From Caenibius tardaugens NBRC 16725 (lineage in GTDB: Bacteria; Pseudomonadota; Alphaproteobacteria; Sphingomonadales; Sphingomonadaceae), in assembly GCF_003860345.1 (NCBI RefSeq), contig NZ_CP034179.1, positions 2,402,001 to 2,466,000 on the forward strand: DNA of 64,000 nt, read 5' to 3'. A program made the position numbers and the translations under genes. The notes below the pieces were generated by a model. The model was not told where the DNA came from and made no database searches. It saw only the letters and a list, made by a program, of their open reading frames with translations. Shown here in pieces: positions 44,883 to 53,789 of the stretch (position 1 is its first letter; each line of letters opens with the position of its first letter).

Positions 44883-46100
44883 TCAGATAATACCGACGGT
44901 CTTGCCCGCGCGTTTGAACATGCCGAGGATGGTCTGCACCTGTTCTGCCGTGTGTTCCGCACAGAGCGAGCAGCGCAGCAGGGTCATCCCCGCAGGCGTT
45001 GCCGGTGGCCGCGCCAGATTGACGTAAAGTCCTTCGTGCAGCAGCGCTTCCCACATGGCCGCGCCGCGTTCCAGATCGGGCATCAACACCGCGATGATCG
45101 CACTTTGCGGTTCGCTGGTGCCGAGTTCGAAACCCAGCGCGGTCAGCCCGCCGTGCAGCGTACGCGAGTTTTCCCACAGATGCTGGCGCTTGTTCGCGCC
45201 ATGCATCAGCTTGCGGATCGAAGTGGCCGCCGTTGCCACCACGCTGGGCGGCAGGCTGGCGGTGAAGACATAGGGGCGGCAGACCAGCCGCATGATTTCG
45301 AACTTCGGGTGGTTCGACACGCAGAAACCGCCGACCGTGCCGACCGACTTGGAGAAGGTGCCGATGACGAAATCGACATCTTCAAGGCAGCCCTGTTCTT
45401 CGGCCACGCCGCGCCCGTTGGGGCCGATGAAGCCCATCGAATGCGCTTCGTCGACCAGCACCATCGCATCGTATTTCTTGGCGACGGCGATCATCTCCTT
45501 CAGCGGGGCAATATCGCCCAGCATCGAATAGACGCCTTCCAGGATGACCAGCTTGCCCGCCCCTTCAGGGATACGGCGCAGGCGCTTTTCCATCGCCTCG
45601 ATATCGTTGTGCTTGAACGGTACGATTTCGGCATCGCCCAGCTTGCAGCCGTCCCAGATGGACGCATGGCTGTCGATGTCGAGCACGATATAGTCGCCCT
45701 TGCCGGCGATCGTCGAAATGATCCCCAGATTGGCCTGATAGCCGGTGGAGAACACCATGGCATGATCCATGGCGTAGAATTCCTTCAGCGCCTCTTCCAC
45801 CGCGCGATGGCCCTGATAGGTGCCGTTGAGCACGCGGCTGCCGGTGGTGCCCGCGCCGAAATTGTCGAGCGCATCCTTGCCTGCCTGGATCACGTCCGGA
45901 TCGAAGGTCATGCCCATGTAATTGTAGGTACCGAGCAGGATCGTCTCGCGCCCGTTGCAGATGGCCTGCGTGGGCGAGAGCACTTTTTCCATCACCAGAT
46001 TGAACGGATCTTCCACACCGCTGGCCAGCAAGGCCTCGCGTTGCTGGATAAGCGGGTCGAACTTGCTGAACAGGTCCGGCTTGCTGCTGGCTGCGGTCAT
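44883..46100 (-). CDS. spt: serine palmitoyltransferase
   Basis: A 405-residue alpha-oxoamine synthase that condenses L-serine with palmitoyl thioester to 3-ketodihydrosphingosine, the first step of sphingolipid synthesis. The sequence closely follows the characterised Sphingomonas paucimobilis enzyme, including LLGTYNYMGMTFDPDV, His145 (DSHAS), Asp217 and His220 (VDEAH) and the PLP Lys251 (GTFSKSVGT). It is soluble, with no membrane anchor. The ATG at 46100 follows the ACP stop by 7 bases; an earlier in-frame ATG at 46142 lies inside the ACP gene. The two genes form an operon. Confidence 0.94.
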   Translation of the reverse strand: MTAASSKPDLFSKFDPLIQQREALLASGVEDPFNLVMEKVLSPTQAICNGRETILLGTYNYMGMTFDPDVIQAGKDALDNFGAGTTGSRVLNGTYQGHRAVEEALKEFYAMDHAMVFSTGYQANLGIISTIAGKGDYIVLDIDSHASIWDGCKLGDAEIVPFKHNDIEAMEKRLRRIPEGAGKLVILEGVYSMLGDIAPLKEMIAVAKKYDAMVLVDEAHSMGFIGPNGRGVAEEQGCLEDVDFVIGTFSKSVGTVGGFCVSNHPKFEIMRLVCRPYVFTASLPPSVVATAATSIRKLMHGANKRQHLWENSRTLHGGLTALGFELGTSEPQSAIIAVLMPDLERGAAMWEALLHEGLYVNLARPPATPAGMTLLRCSLCAEHTAEQVQTILGMFKRAGKTVGII

Positions 46101-46107
46101 ATCGGTG

Positions 46108-46350
46108 TCAGTCGCCCTGAAGCTTGCACACGGCATCGACAAGCTGGCCGTAATTTTCGATTTCGGCCTGCTGGTTCATGCTGATGATGATGTCGAATTC
46201 GTCCTCGATCGCGGCGACGAAATCCATCACCGTCAGGCTGTCGAATTCCAGATCGCCCGCGAACGTGGTTGCGTCCGTCACGGCCACGCCCTTCTTGTTG
46301 AAAGGGGCGATCAGGCCCCGAATGCGATCATCGATTTGCGCACGGTCCAT
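46108..46350 (-). CDS. acyl carrier protein of the sphingolipid locus
   Basis: An 80-residue acidic ACP with the phosphopantetheine Ser38 in LEFDSLTVMDF. Its position directly before spt suggests it presents the acyl chain to serine palmitoyltransferase, as inferred for sphingolipid-dedicated ACPs in other bacteria. It differs from the fatty-acid ACP (DSL motif kept, but helix 2 reads TVMDFVAAIEDEF). A specialised role is inferred from context. Confidence 0.88.
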   Translation of the reverse strand: MDRAQIDDRIRGLIAPFNKKGVAVTDATTFAGDLEFDSLTVMDFVAAIEDEFDIIISMNQQAEIENYGQLVDAVCKLQGD

Positions 46351-46496
46351 GCGGGAAGCTCCTAGTGCATCGCCCCGAAAAATGGGAGCCGGTATCGGGC
46401 TTTAACGATGCGTTGATCTGAATTTGGGCGTAGTTCTAGATATTCGGTGCAAGAAAGCAGGTGAATGCGGCGCAAAAGGGGCGCGGGCGCCGAATG

Positions 46497-46883
46497 TCAA
46501 GCGGCGGCGTCCTGCGTGCGCCCGTCCAGCAGCCCGCGAACCGCGTTCATGAAAGGCCCGATCGAGACCGGCTTGGCGAGATACCCTTCCGCGCCAGCCT
46601 CGCGAATACGTTCCTCATCGCCTTTCCCGGCATAGGCGGTGACAGCCAGAACCGGGATGTTGCGCAACATCGCATCCCGCTTGATTCGGGCAATCAGATC
46701 GAGCCCGGAGATATTGGGAAGCTGAATATCCATGATAATCAGGTTCGGTACGAAATCGGTGGCGCGGCCCAGTGCGGATTCGCCATCGGCCACGGGTTCC
46801 ACCGAAAAACCGTTGGCGACAAGCACATCGCAAAACAGCTTTCGATTAAGGTCGTTGTCTTCCACAACGAGAATCCGTTTCAT
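46497..46883 (-). CDS. divK: single-domain response regulator DivK
   Basis: A 128-residue receiver. It has the acidic pocket Glu8-Asp9, phospho-acceptor Asp52 (LIIMDIQLP), Thr82 and Lys104 (YLAKP), and no output domain. The start KRILVVEDNDLNRKLF and NISGLDLIARIKRD are typical of DivK, which passes cell-fate signals from PleC/DivJ to the CtrA pathway in alphaproteobacteria. DUF3572 lies divergently beside it, a common pairing. Confidence 0.88.
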   Translation of the reverse strand: MKRILVVEDNDLNRKLFCDVLVANGFSVEPVADGESALGRATDFVPNLIIMDIQLPNISGLDLIARIKRDAMLRNIPVLAVTAYAGKGDEERIREAGAEGYLAKPVSIGPFMNAVRGLLDGRTQDAAA

Positions 46884-47010
46884 CCGCTTGCTCCTGTTGC
46901 CCCAGGTCCCCACCTGTATATGCAGACGTTCTACGACCCACGAAAGGCGGTGACAAATCAAATACCGAACCGAACCCGTCCACGCCGACCCCGAAGCGCT
47001 GGCCCTGTCG

Positions 47011-47232
47011 GTGCTGGGCTGGATATTGTCCGACGAAGATCGCGCTGCCCGTTTGCTGGCGCTGACCGGCATGACGCCCGATGTCCTGCGCGCCGGGCTG
47101 ACCGATCCCGCCGTGCTGGGGGCGGTCATGGAATTCCTTGCCGCGCATGAACCTGACCTGATCGCCGCAGCGGCGGCACTGGATATCGCACCTGAAAAAC
47201 TGGCCGCTGCGGGAAGGGAACTGACACGATGA
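47011..47232 (+). CDS. DUF3572 family protein, 5' end uncertain
   Basis: At least 73 residues with DUF3572 character (LGWILSDEDRAARLLALTGMTPDVLRAGL, then EFLAAHEPDLIAAA). Homology-like sequence (EPVHADPEALALS) continues upstream in frame to about 46957, but no normal start codon is there and a stop lies at 46951. The only start-like signal is GTG 46950 with AAAGGCG, in another frame. Either the protein begins at GTG 47011 or a small indel near 46965 separates the start from the body. It overlaps the next gene by 4 bases. Confidence 0.6.
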   Translation: MLGWILSDEDRAARLLALTGMTPDVLRAGLTDPAVLGAVMEFLAAHEPDLIAAAAALDIAPEKLAAAGRELTR

Positions 47233-47855
47233 GCCGCCCTCTGCTGATTTCCGATTGCGATGAAGTGCTGCTGCACATGATGGTCCATTTCCGGGACTGG
47301 CTGGATGAAGCACACGACATCGCCTTCCATCTCGATGGCCGCGATTTCTACAACGCCATGCGCTATCGCGATGGTGGCCAGGTGGATATCAAGCGCATGT
47401 GGGAGCTGCTCGACGGCTTTTTCGATACGGAGATGACCCGGCAGACCCCGATCGCCGGTGCACTGGAGGCGCTCCACGCCTTGTCTGCCGATGCCGATGT
47501 GGTGGTGCTGACCAATCTTGCCCATCACCGGCGCGATGACCGGACCCGCCAGCTCGCCAGCCATGGTCTCGATATCCGGGTCTTTACCAATCAGGGGCCG
47601 AAAGGCCCGGCCTTGCGCGCCATTATCGAGGAATACCGGCCGAGCCGCACCGTGTTTATCGACGATCTGGCGCAACATATCGAATCGGCTGCGGAAATCG
47701 TGCCCGATGTGGCGCGCCTTCATCTGATCGGGGAACCGCTGGTGGCCCCCCATCTGCCCTGCGCCTTCCAGCAAGGTCATGCCCATGCCCGTATCGATAC
47801 GTGGGATCAGGCCTTGCCATGGTTGCGTGAAAAATTGCATGGAACCGGGTCATGA
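47229..47855 (+). CDS. HAD superfamily hydrolase
   Basis: A 208-residue HAD protein. The nucleophile motif I reads ISDCDEVLL (Asp9, Asp11), motif II is VVLTN, motif III Lys is in GPKGPAL, and motif IV is VFIDDLAQH. The substrate is unknown, and a small cap is inserted after motif I. It is the second gene in a run of ATGA-coupled genes (DUF3572, HAD, RidA). Confidence 0.85.
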   Translation: MSRPLLISDCDEVLLHMMVHFRDWLDEAHDIAFHLDGRDFYNAMRYRDGGQVDIKRMWELLDGFFDTEMTRQTPIAGALEALHALSADADVVVLTNLAHHRRDDRTRQLASHGLDIRVFTNQGPKGPALRAIIEEYRPSRTVFIDDLAQHIESAAEIVPDVARLHLIGEPLVAPHLPCAFQQGHAHARIDTWDQALPWLREKLHGTGS

Positions 47856-48313
47856 GCATCGAACACAAACTCGCCGAACTCGGCATCGTCCTGCCCGAAC
47901 CCGCTGCCCCGGTGGCGGCCTATGTCCCCGTGGTGATCCATGACGGGCTGGCGCATGTTTCGGGGCAGATCCCGTTCGAGAACGGGCAACTGATCACCGG
48001 CAAGCTGGGCGAGGATATCGGCTTGGAACGCGGGGTCACGGCCGCGCGCGCCTGCGGGTTGATGATTCTGGCGCAGCTCAAGGCGGCGCTGGGTTCGCTC
48101 GACCGGGTCGAACGGGTGGTCAAGCTGGGCGGCTTCGTGAACGGTGTGCCCGGGTTCACCGATCAGCCCCGCGTGGTGAACGGTGCGTCCGAACTGATGG
48201 TGGAAGTGTTCGGCGATGCCGGACGTCATGCCCGCAGCGCCGTGGGCGTTGCCAGCCTCCCTCTGGGCGTGGCGGTCGAGGTGGACGCGATCGTTGCTGT
48301 TCGCGGCGATTGA
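47852..48313 (+). CDS. RidA family protein (YjgF/YER057c/UK114)
   Basis: A 153-residue RidA-like protein of the longer YjgF subgroup. HVSGQIPFENGQLITGKLGED is followed by VKLGGFVNGVPGFTDQP and ASLPLGVAVEVDAIV. The Arg of the imine-binding motif is displaced compared with true RidA, so enamine deaminase activity is not assured. It overlaps both neighbours. Confidence 0.85.
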   Translation: MSIEHKLAELGIVLPEPAAPVAAYVPVVIHDGLAHVSGQIPFENGQLITGKLGEDIGLERGVTAARACGLMILAQLKAALGSLDRVERVVKLGGFVNGVPGFTDQPRVVNGASELMVEVFGDAGRHARSAVGVASLPLGVAVEVDAIVAVRGD

Positions 48314-49058
48314 CCAGTGGCGTGCGCCGGCCCCTCCGGCTGGCAAAGTCGCCTGGCTGAAAGGGCAGGTCTATGCCCATCGCGGCCTGCACGGCCATGG
48401 CGTGGCGGAAAATTCGCCAGCCGCCTTCGCCGGGGCGATCGCGCGCGGACTGGGTATCGAATGCGATGTCCAGCGCAGCGGGGATGGCCAGGCGGTGGTG
48501 TTTCACGACTGGGAACTCGATCGCCTGACGGGGGATACCGGCGCGGTGGGTGATCTGTCTGCCGCACAACTGGGCAAGATCGTGCTGACGGGCGGGGACG
48601 ACACGATCCCCACCCTTGGTGCAACGCTGGCGCAAGTGCGCGGGCAGGTGCCCATCCTGATTGAAGTGAAATCGCGGCGCGACCGGCGGATCCATGCGCT
48701 CTGCCTGGCGGTGCGCCGGGTGCTCGAAGGTTATCGCGGCCATCACGCGGTGATGAGCTTCGATCCCCGTGTCTCGCGCTGGTTCGCACGGCATTCACCG
48801 CAGACGGTGCGCGGGCTGGTGGTGACCGAAGAAGGTGCCCGCACGCTGAGCGGCAGCGCCCGGCGCCATCTGGCACTGTGGCACGCCCGGCCCGATTTTC
48901 TCGCTTACGATATCCGCGATCTGCCCAGCGCCTTTCCCGAGGCGCAGCGGCAAAGAGGGTTGCCGGTGCTGACCTGGACTGTGCGCAGCGCTGAACTGGC
49001 CGAACGGGCAGCCGTGTACGCCGATGCCGCGATCGCCGAAGGGGGCGGTATCGGGTGA
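48294..49058 (+). CDS. glycerophosphodiester phosphodiesterase family protein
   Basis: A 254-residue TIM-barrel GDPD. Catalytic His and metal ligands are seen in YAHRGLHG, ENSPAAFAGAIARGLGIECDVQRSGDG and VVFHDWELDRLTG, with LIEVKS further on. It would split glycerophosphodiesters to glycerol-3-phosphate. The start TTG at 48294 is preferred, since family sequence begins FAAIDQWRAPAPP. It overlaps the RidA end by 20 bases. There is no signal peptide. Confidence 0.87.
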   Translation: MLFAAIDQWRAPAPPAGKVAWLKGQVYAHRGLHGHGVAENSPAAFAGAIARGLGIECDVQRSGDGQAVVFHDWELDRLTGDTGAVGDLSAAQLGKIVLTGGDDTIPTLGATLAQVRGQVPILIEVKSRRDRRIHALCLAVRRVLEGYRGHHAVMSFDPRVSRWFARHSPQTVRGLVVTEEGARTLSGSARRHLALWHARPDFLAYDIRDLPSAFPEAQRQRGLPVLTWTVRSAELAERAAVYADAAIAEGGGIG

Positions 49059-50194
49059 GCGAAGGCGAGCCCCTGACCGCGCGTGTTTTCGGATCGGTCG
49101 GCGCGATCGATGCGGGGCAGTGGGATGCCCTTGCCGGTGCCGACAATCCCTTTGTCAGCCACGATTTCCTGACCGCTCTCGAAGATTCGGGCTCGGTCGG
49201 ACCGGGCACGGGCTGGTCGCCGGCCCCTATCGGGATCGAGGCAGACGATGGCAGCTTGCTGGCGGTCATGCCTGCCTATCTCAAGGGGCACAGTCAGGGC
49301 GAATATGTGTTCGATCACGCCTGGGCCGACGCGTGGCATCGTGCGGGGCGCGAATATTACCCGAAATTGCAGATCGCGGCCCCGTTTACCCCTGCAACCG
49401 GGCCACGCCTGCTGCTTTCCGACGAACGGCTGGCGCAACCTCTGTTGCAGGCGGCGGAAACGCTGTGCCGCAATCAGGGGTTTTCGTCCGCCCATGCGAC
49501 CTTCATCGAGCCCGGCCAGTTGCCGTTGTTTGCCGATGCGGGCTGGCTGCTGCGCAGCGATATCCAGTTCCATTGGGAGAATCGCGGCTATCGCGATTTT
49601 GACGATTTCCTCGCCGAACTGGCCTCGCGCAAACGCAAGGCCGTGCGCAAGGAACGCGCCGCCGCGCAGGACGGGGTGACGATCCGCAGCCTGACCGGCG
49701 CCGATATCCTGCCCGAACATTGGGATGCCTTCTGGATCTTCTATCAATCCACCGGCGCGCGAAAATGGGGGCAACCCTATCTGACGCGGGATGCGTTCAC
49801 GTTGTTTGGCCAGCGTATGGCCGACAGAATCCTGCTGGTGATGGCGTTTGAGGGGGAGCGGCCGATTGCGGGCGCGCTCAACTTCATCGGCGGCGAGGCG
49901 CTATACGGTCGTTACTGGGGGGCGACGCGCGACAAGCCGTTCCTGCATTTCGAGCTGTGCTATTATCAGGCCATCGATGCCGCGATCCGGCTCGGCCTGA
50001 AACGCGTGGAAGCGGGCGCGCAGGGCGGGCACAAACTGGCGCGGGGCTACGAACCGGTCAAAACCTGGTCGGCACACTGGATTGCCGATCCCGGATTCCG
50101 CGCCGCCGTTGCCGACTTTCTGGAGCGGGAACGCGATGGGATCGCGCAGGATCAGCTCTATCTTGGCCAACATACGCCTTTCCGCAAGGGATAG
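49055..50194 (+). CDS. GNAT-fold protein of the COG3146 (DUF482) family
   Basis: A 379-residue protein with two acetyltransferase-like folds. Typical DUF482 segments are NPFVSHDFLTALEDSGSV, YPKLQIAAPFTPATGPRLL, KRKAVRKERAAAQ and GAQGGHKLARGYEPVKTWSAHW. Often called peptidogalycan biosynthesis protein; the actual reaction is not established. It uses a GTG start overlapping the GDPD stop. Confidence 0.85.
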   Translation: MSEGEPLTARVFGSVGAIDAGQWDALAGADNPFVSHDFLTALEDSGSVGPGTGWSPAPIGIEADDGSLLAVMPAYLKGHSQGEYVFDHAWADAWHRAGREYYPKLQIAAPFTPATGPRLLLSDERLAQPLLQAAETLCRNQGFSSAHATFIEPGQLPLFADAGWLLRSDIQFHWENRGYRDFDDFLAELASRKRKAVRKERAAAQDGVTIRSLTGADILPEHWDAFWIFYQSTGARKWGQPYLTRDAFTLFGQRMADRILLVMAFEGERPIAGALNFIGGEALYGRYWGATRDKPFLHFELCYYQAIDAAIRLGLKRVEAGAQGGHKLARGYEPVKTWSAHWIADPGFRAAVADFLERERDGIAQDQLYLGQHTPFRKG

Positions 50195-50219
50195 GCGCCT
50201 GCGGCGGGTATAAGGCGGG

Positions 50220-50543
50220 CTATGCCGCCTTGCGTGAAGGAACGGCCAGCCATTGCCGCGCACGGCGCTGGGCTTCGGCGATTTCGCGCATGGACATTTC
50301 GTCGGACAGGTCGGCCCGGCAGTATGCGGCTTTCCCATGGCCCATGGCGGCAGCAATGTTGAACCACTTGTGCGCTTCGATCAGATCGATCGGCGTGCCG
50401 TGGCTGCCGGTGGAAAAGGCGACGCCCAGATCGAAGTAGGCCCCCACATCCCCGCGGGCAGCGGCTGCGAGATATTCGGTAATCAGCAAATCGGGTCGCC
50501 CGTCCGCAACGGAGGCGGCCTCTGTGTCGTGTTTGAAAGCCAT
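50220..50543 (-). CDS. small Sel1-repeat-like protein
   Basis: A 107-residue protein with one recognisable Sel1/TPR-like unit (DLGVAFSTGSHGTPIDLIEAHKWFNIAAAMGH), then a charged helix. The EAHKWFNIAAA core is typical of SLR proteins, which bind partners. It has no signal peptide. It converges on the COG3146 gene. Confidence 0.72.
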   Translation of the reverse strand: MAFKHDTEAASVADGRPDLLITEYLAAAARGDVGAYFDLGVAFSTGSHGTPIDLIEAHKWFNIAAAMGHGKAAYCRADLSDEMSMREIAEAQRRARQWLAVPSRKAA

Positions 50544-50822
50544 ATCATGATCCCCTGTTATGACGGCTTTTCATCCGTCAGGGGCGACCATCGCCATTTA
50601 TGGTCAACAAAATGTTAACAACGAGAACAATGGTTTGCATGGGGAGTCCGTTTGGCCCCGCACAATCAGCTTGGGATAAGAGTGGCTTACGAATGGTGCT
50701 TGTGCAGGAATGGGCGCATCCCTATAGGCGCGACCAACCGGACCGGCCGTGCCATCGGGAATGCCCGAGGCCCGTAGGAGGCGTGCCCGGTTCGAGGGTG
50801 TGTTGAATGCGGAGGCCTGTTT

Positions 50823-51284
50823 ATGGCGACGGTTCTGGGTGACGATATTGACATTCTTGCCAAGGCACGACGTGCCATTGGTGGTGACTATACTCCTGGC
50901 GATGACGAACCCTACATGTCCGAAGCGCAACTGGATTATTTCCGGCGGCTGCTTCTCGAATGGAAGAAGCTGATACTTTCGGCTTCGGCGGGCACGCTGC
51001 AATCGCTGCAGGACGGGCCGATCCGCGAACCGGATCTGAACGATCGCGCCTCGAGCGAGACCGATTGGGGGATCGAACTGCGCACACGGGACCGTCAGCG
51101 CAAGCTGATCGCCAAGATCGACTCTGCCCTGCGCCGGATCGATGATGGCGAAGAATACGGATACTGCGAAGTAACCGGTGATCCGATTGGAATCCGCCGC
51201 CTGATTGCCCGCCCGATTGCAACCATGACGGTGGAAGCGCAGGAAGCGCATGAACGCCGTGAAAAGGTTTCCCGAGACGATTGA
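50823..51284 (+). CDS. dksA: DksA-like transcription factor
   Basis: A 153-residue DksA/TraR protein. The long coiled coil with DRASSETDWGIELRTRDRQRKLIAKIDSALRRI carries the tip Asp residues that enter the RNA polymerase secondary channel. The zinc finger is degenerate: only the first Cys of GYCEVTGDPIG remains, and the later Cys are absent (LIARPIATM). Such zinc-independent forms can still work with ppGpp. A promoter is expected in the 279-bp gap before it. Confidence 0.88.
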   Translation: MATVLGDDIDILAKARRAIGGDYTPGDDEPYMSEAQLDYFRRLLLEWKKLILSASAGTLQSLQDGPIREPDLNDRASSETDWGIELRTRDRQRKLIAKIDSALRRIDDGEEYGYCEVTGDPIGIRRLIARPIATMTVEAQEAHERREKVSRDD

Positions 51285-51407
51285 AAGGCTTAATCTGTCC
51301 CTTGTGCCAGACTTGGACGATTGAAGGTTTGTTTACCTGTGACGGATATCTATCGTTGCCCGGACCTGCTATGGTTCGGCAACTAAACCCTGATCGTAAC
51401 TGGACCG

Positions 51408-51770
51408 ATGACCAGCGTTGATACCCGCCAAATCCCGCGCGATAGCCTCTTTCTCATGGCCAGTTTGCGTCTGGACGGGGATGAGCAGCAATATCGGGTC
51501 AAAGTGCGTAATCTCTCTGCAGGCGGCATGATGGCCGAAGGCCAGATCAGGATGGCCCGCGGATCGCTTATCTCTGTGGATTTGCGCAATATCGGCTGGG
51601 TCAAGGGTTCGGTTGCCTGGGTGCAGGACAATCGCTTTGGCATCGCCTTCGCGGATGAAATCGATCCCAAGCTGGTTCGTCTGGCGGTGAGCGCACCTGC
51701 GCCCGCCACCGGGCAACGTTTCGCCCCGACTCAGCCTTCTGCCCCCGAGGGCAAGCTTCGCAAAATTTGA
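51408..51770 (+). CDS. PilZ domain protein
   Basis: A 120-residue protein with a PilZ fold: DSLFLMASLRLDGDEQQYRVKVRNLSAGGMMAEG. RNLSAGG replaces the usual DxSxxG with NLSxGG, and an RxxxR-like pair precedes it (TRQIPR). The C-terminal strand is NRFGIAFADEID. It may sense c-di-GMP. It lies alone between dksA and the solute-binding lipoprotein. Confidence 0.78.
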   Translation: MTSVDTRQIPRDSLFLMASLRLDGDEQQYRVKVRNLSAGGMMAEGQIRMARGSLISVDLRNIGWVKGSVAWVQDNRFGIAFADEIDPKLVRLAVSAPAPATGQRFAPTQPSAPEGKLRKI

Positions 51771-51824
51771 TCGGGCCTTGCGATAGGCGCTGACCCGGCC
51801 CCGGCTTGCTGCTACGCAGGCATC

Positions 51825-53303
51825 ATGGCGCGTCGCTTCTTCAGGTTTCCCCTCGCTCTGGCCCTGGTCACGCTGGCATCGGCGTGCAACTGGGTCGGCG
51901 ACAAGGGGACGCTGGACATGATCGTGATCGGGTCCCCCGAAGAGATGTTCGACAAGGGGCCGATCCTTTCGCCTGCGGGGCAGCAACTGCGTTCCGCGAT
52001 TGTCGACGGGCTTGTCGGGTTTGATGGCACGGGGCAGGTGGCGCCGGGCCTGGCCGATCGCTGGATCGTGACGGATGACGGGACAAGCTACATTTTCCGC
52101 ATGCGCGATGGCGTCTGGCCGGATGGTTCCGAACTGACCGGAGAAAGCGTGCGCGATGCCTTGCGTCGCACTTTGCGCGAATTGCGCGGAACGCCGCTGG
52201 GCTTTGATCTTGCACGGATTTCGGACGTCCGCGCCATGGCCGGCAGAGTGGTGGAAATCCGCCTTTCCAGCCCGATGCCCGATTTGCTCCAATTGCTGGC
52301 CCAGCCCGAACTGGGGCTGGTACGCAATGGCAAGGGCAGCGGCCTTCTGCGGCTGGAGCGTGAAGGCGATATCGCACGGCTTATTCCCGTTCCGCCGGAG
52401 AAGCGGGGCTTGCCCGCGATCGAACACTGGGGCGATGATGTCCGCAGGCTGGAACTGCGGGCGTTCCCTGCGCGCAAGGCCATTGCCCTGTTCGATGAAG
52501 GTGAAGTCGATGTGGTGCTGGGCGGGCGTATCGAATTCCTGCCGCTGGCCGATACCGGCCCGCTGTCGCGCGGCACGGTGCGGCTCGATCGCGTGTCGGG
52601 CCTGTTTGGTCTGCTGATTCGTTCGGACGAAGGGTTTCTGTCCGTGCCATCGCTGCGGGAGGCGCTGGCCATGGCGATCGATCGGGAAAAGCTGATCGTG
52701 CCTTTCAATGTCAGTGGCTGGCAGGCCACCACAAGGGTCGTGGCGCCGGGCATGCCGGGCGATCTCGGCACGACTGGGGAGCGCTGGGCTAGTCTGTCGC
52801 AGGAACAACGGCGGGTGGAAGCGGCGATCCGCGTGGGGAGCTGGCGCTCTGCCCATGGCGGAACGCCGGTGGTGCTTACAGTCGCCATGCCGGAAGGGCC
52901 GGGGGCGGATATCCTGTTCACCGGGATGCAGGCCGATCTTGCCGCGATCGGCGTTTCGCTGGTGCGGACCAAGGCGACGGCACAGGCCGATATGGTCATG
53001 ATCGATCGGGAAGCGCGCTATGCCAACGCAAGCTGGTTTCTCAATCAGTTCAACTGCACCCTGCGGACGGGGCTGTGTTCGCCGGAAGCGGATGCCCGCG
53101 TGCGGGAATCGCTGACTGCCCCCGATACCGCCAGTGCCGCGGCGCTGCTTGCCGAAGCAGAGGCCGAATTGACCGCAGCCAATGTCTATATCCCGCTGGG
53201 TGCGCCGCTGCGCTGGTCGCTGGTGCGCGGTACCGTCAAGGGCTTCGAACCGAATATCTGGGGGGTCCATCCCTTGTCGGCGCTGGCGCTCGTACCCAGA
53301 TAA
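51825..53303 (+). CDS. extracellular solute-binding protein, family 5, lipoprotein
   Basis: A 492-residue periplasmic binding protein with lipobox SAC (Cys21). Family-5 (oligopeptide/dipeptide/nickel) features are VDGLVGFDGTGQVAPGLADRWIVTDDGTSYIFRMRDGVWPDGSELTGESV and AMAIDREKLI. No permease or ATPase gene is adjacent, so it is an orphan receptor. Ligand unknown. Confidence 0.83.
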   Translation: MARRFFRFPLALALVTLASACNWVGDKGTLDMIVIGSPEEMFDKGPILSPAGQQLRSAIVDGLVGFDGTGQVAPGLADRWIVTDDGTSYIFRMRDGVWPDGSELTGESVRDALRRTLRELRGTPLGFDLARISDVRAMAGRVVEIRLSSPMPDLLQLLAQPELGLVRNGKGSGLLRLEREGDIARLIPVPPEKRGLPAIEHWGDDVRRLELRAFPARKAIALFDEGEVDVVLGGRIEFLPLADTGPLSRGTVRLDRVSGLFGLLIRSDEGFLSVPSLREALAMAIDREKLIVPFNVSGWQATTRVVAPGMPGDLGTTGERWASLSQEQRRVEAAIRVGSWRSAHGGTPVVLTVAMPEGPGADILFTGMQADLAAIGVSLVRTKATAQADMVMIDREARYANASWFLNQFNCTLRTGLCSPEADARVRESLTAPDTASAAALLAEAEAELTAANVYIPLGAPLRWSLVRGTVKGFEPNIWGVHPLSALALVPR

Positions 53304-53322
53304 GTGGTCGAAGGAGACTGCG

Positions 53323-53766
53323 ATGACGCAACCTGATGCTGTGCGCCCTGTACGTCCCATGACACGTCCCATGCCCCTCGGGGCCAAATTCCCCACAGGA
53401 ACCGATCCGCATTCTGTCCGGCAACGGCTGGAGATGATGGAAAAGGTTCTGGAACGCAGCCTTGTCGTGCCCGTCATCAACCGGCCTGTCGGGCTGGATG
53501 CGATTGTCGGCCTTGTGCCCATGATGGGCGATATCGTCGGCGCGGTTCTGGGGGCCTACATGGTCTGGGAAGCGCGCAATCTCAACATGCCCAAGTGGCA
53601 GTTGTGGCGGATGGCCGGGAATGTGGCGATGGATACGGCAATCGGTGCAGTGCCACTGGCAGGCGATGTGTTCGACTTCATGTTCCGGTCGAATTCCCGC
53701 AATCTGCGGATCATCAAGCGCCATCTGGACAAGCATCACCCGGCCAGCCGCACGATAGACGGCTAG
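53323..53766 (+). CDS. DUF4112 protein
   Basis: A 147-residue protein with the DUF4112 core: RLVVPVINRPVGLDAIVGLVPMMGDIVGAVLGAYMVWEA, then NVAMDTAIGAVPLAGDVFDFMFRSN. Two hydrophobic segments suggest membrane association. SD AAGGAG lies 7 bases before the ATG at 53323; the upstream frame is a shadow of the previous gene. Function unknown. Confidence 0.82.
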   Translation: MTQPDAVRPVRPMTRPMPLGAKFPTGTDPHSVRQRLEMMEKVLERSLVVPVINRPVGLDAIVGLVPMMGDIVGAVLGAYMVWEARNLNMPKWQLWRMAGNVAMDTAIGAVPLAGDVFDFMFRSNSRNLRIIKRHLDKHHPASRTIDG

Positions 53767-53789
53767 GGCAGGCCAGTCTGGCTGGCTGC

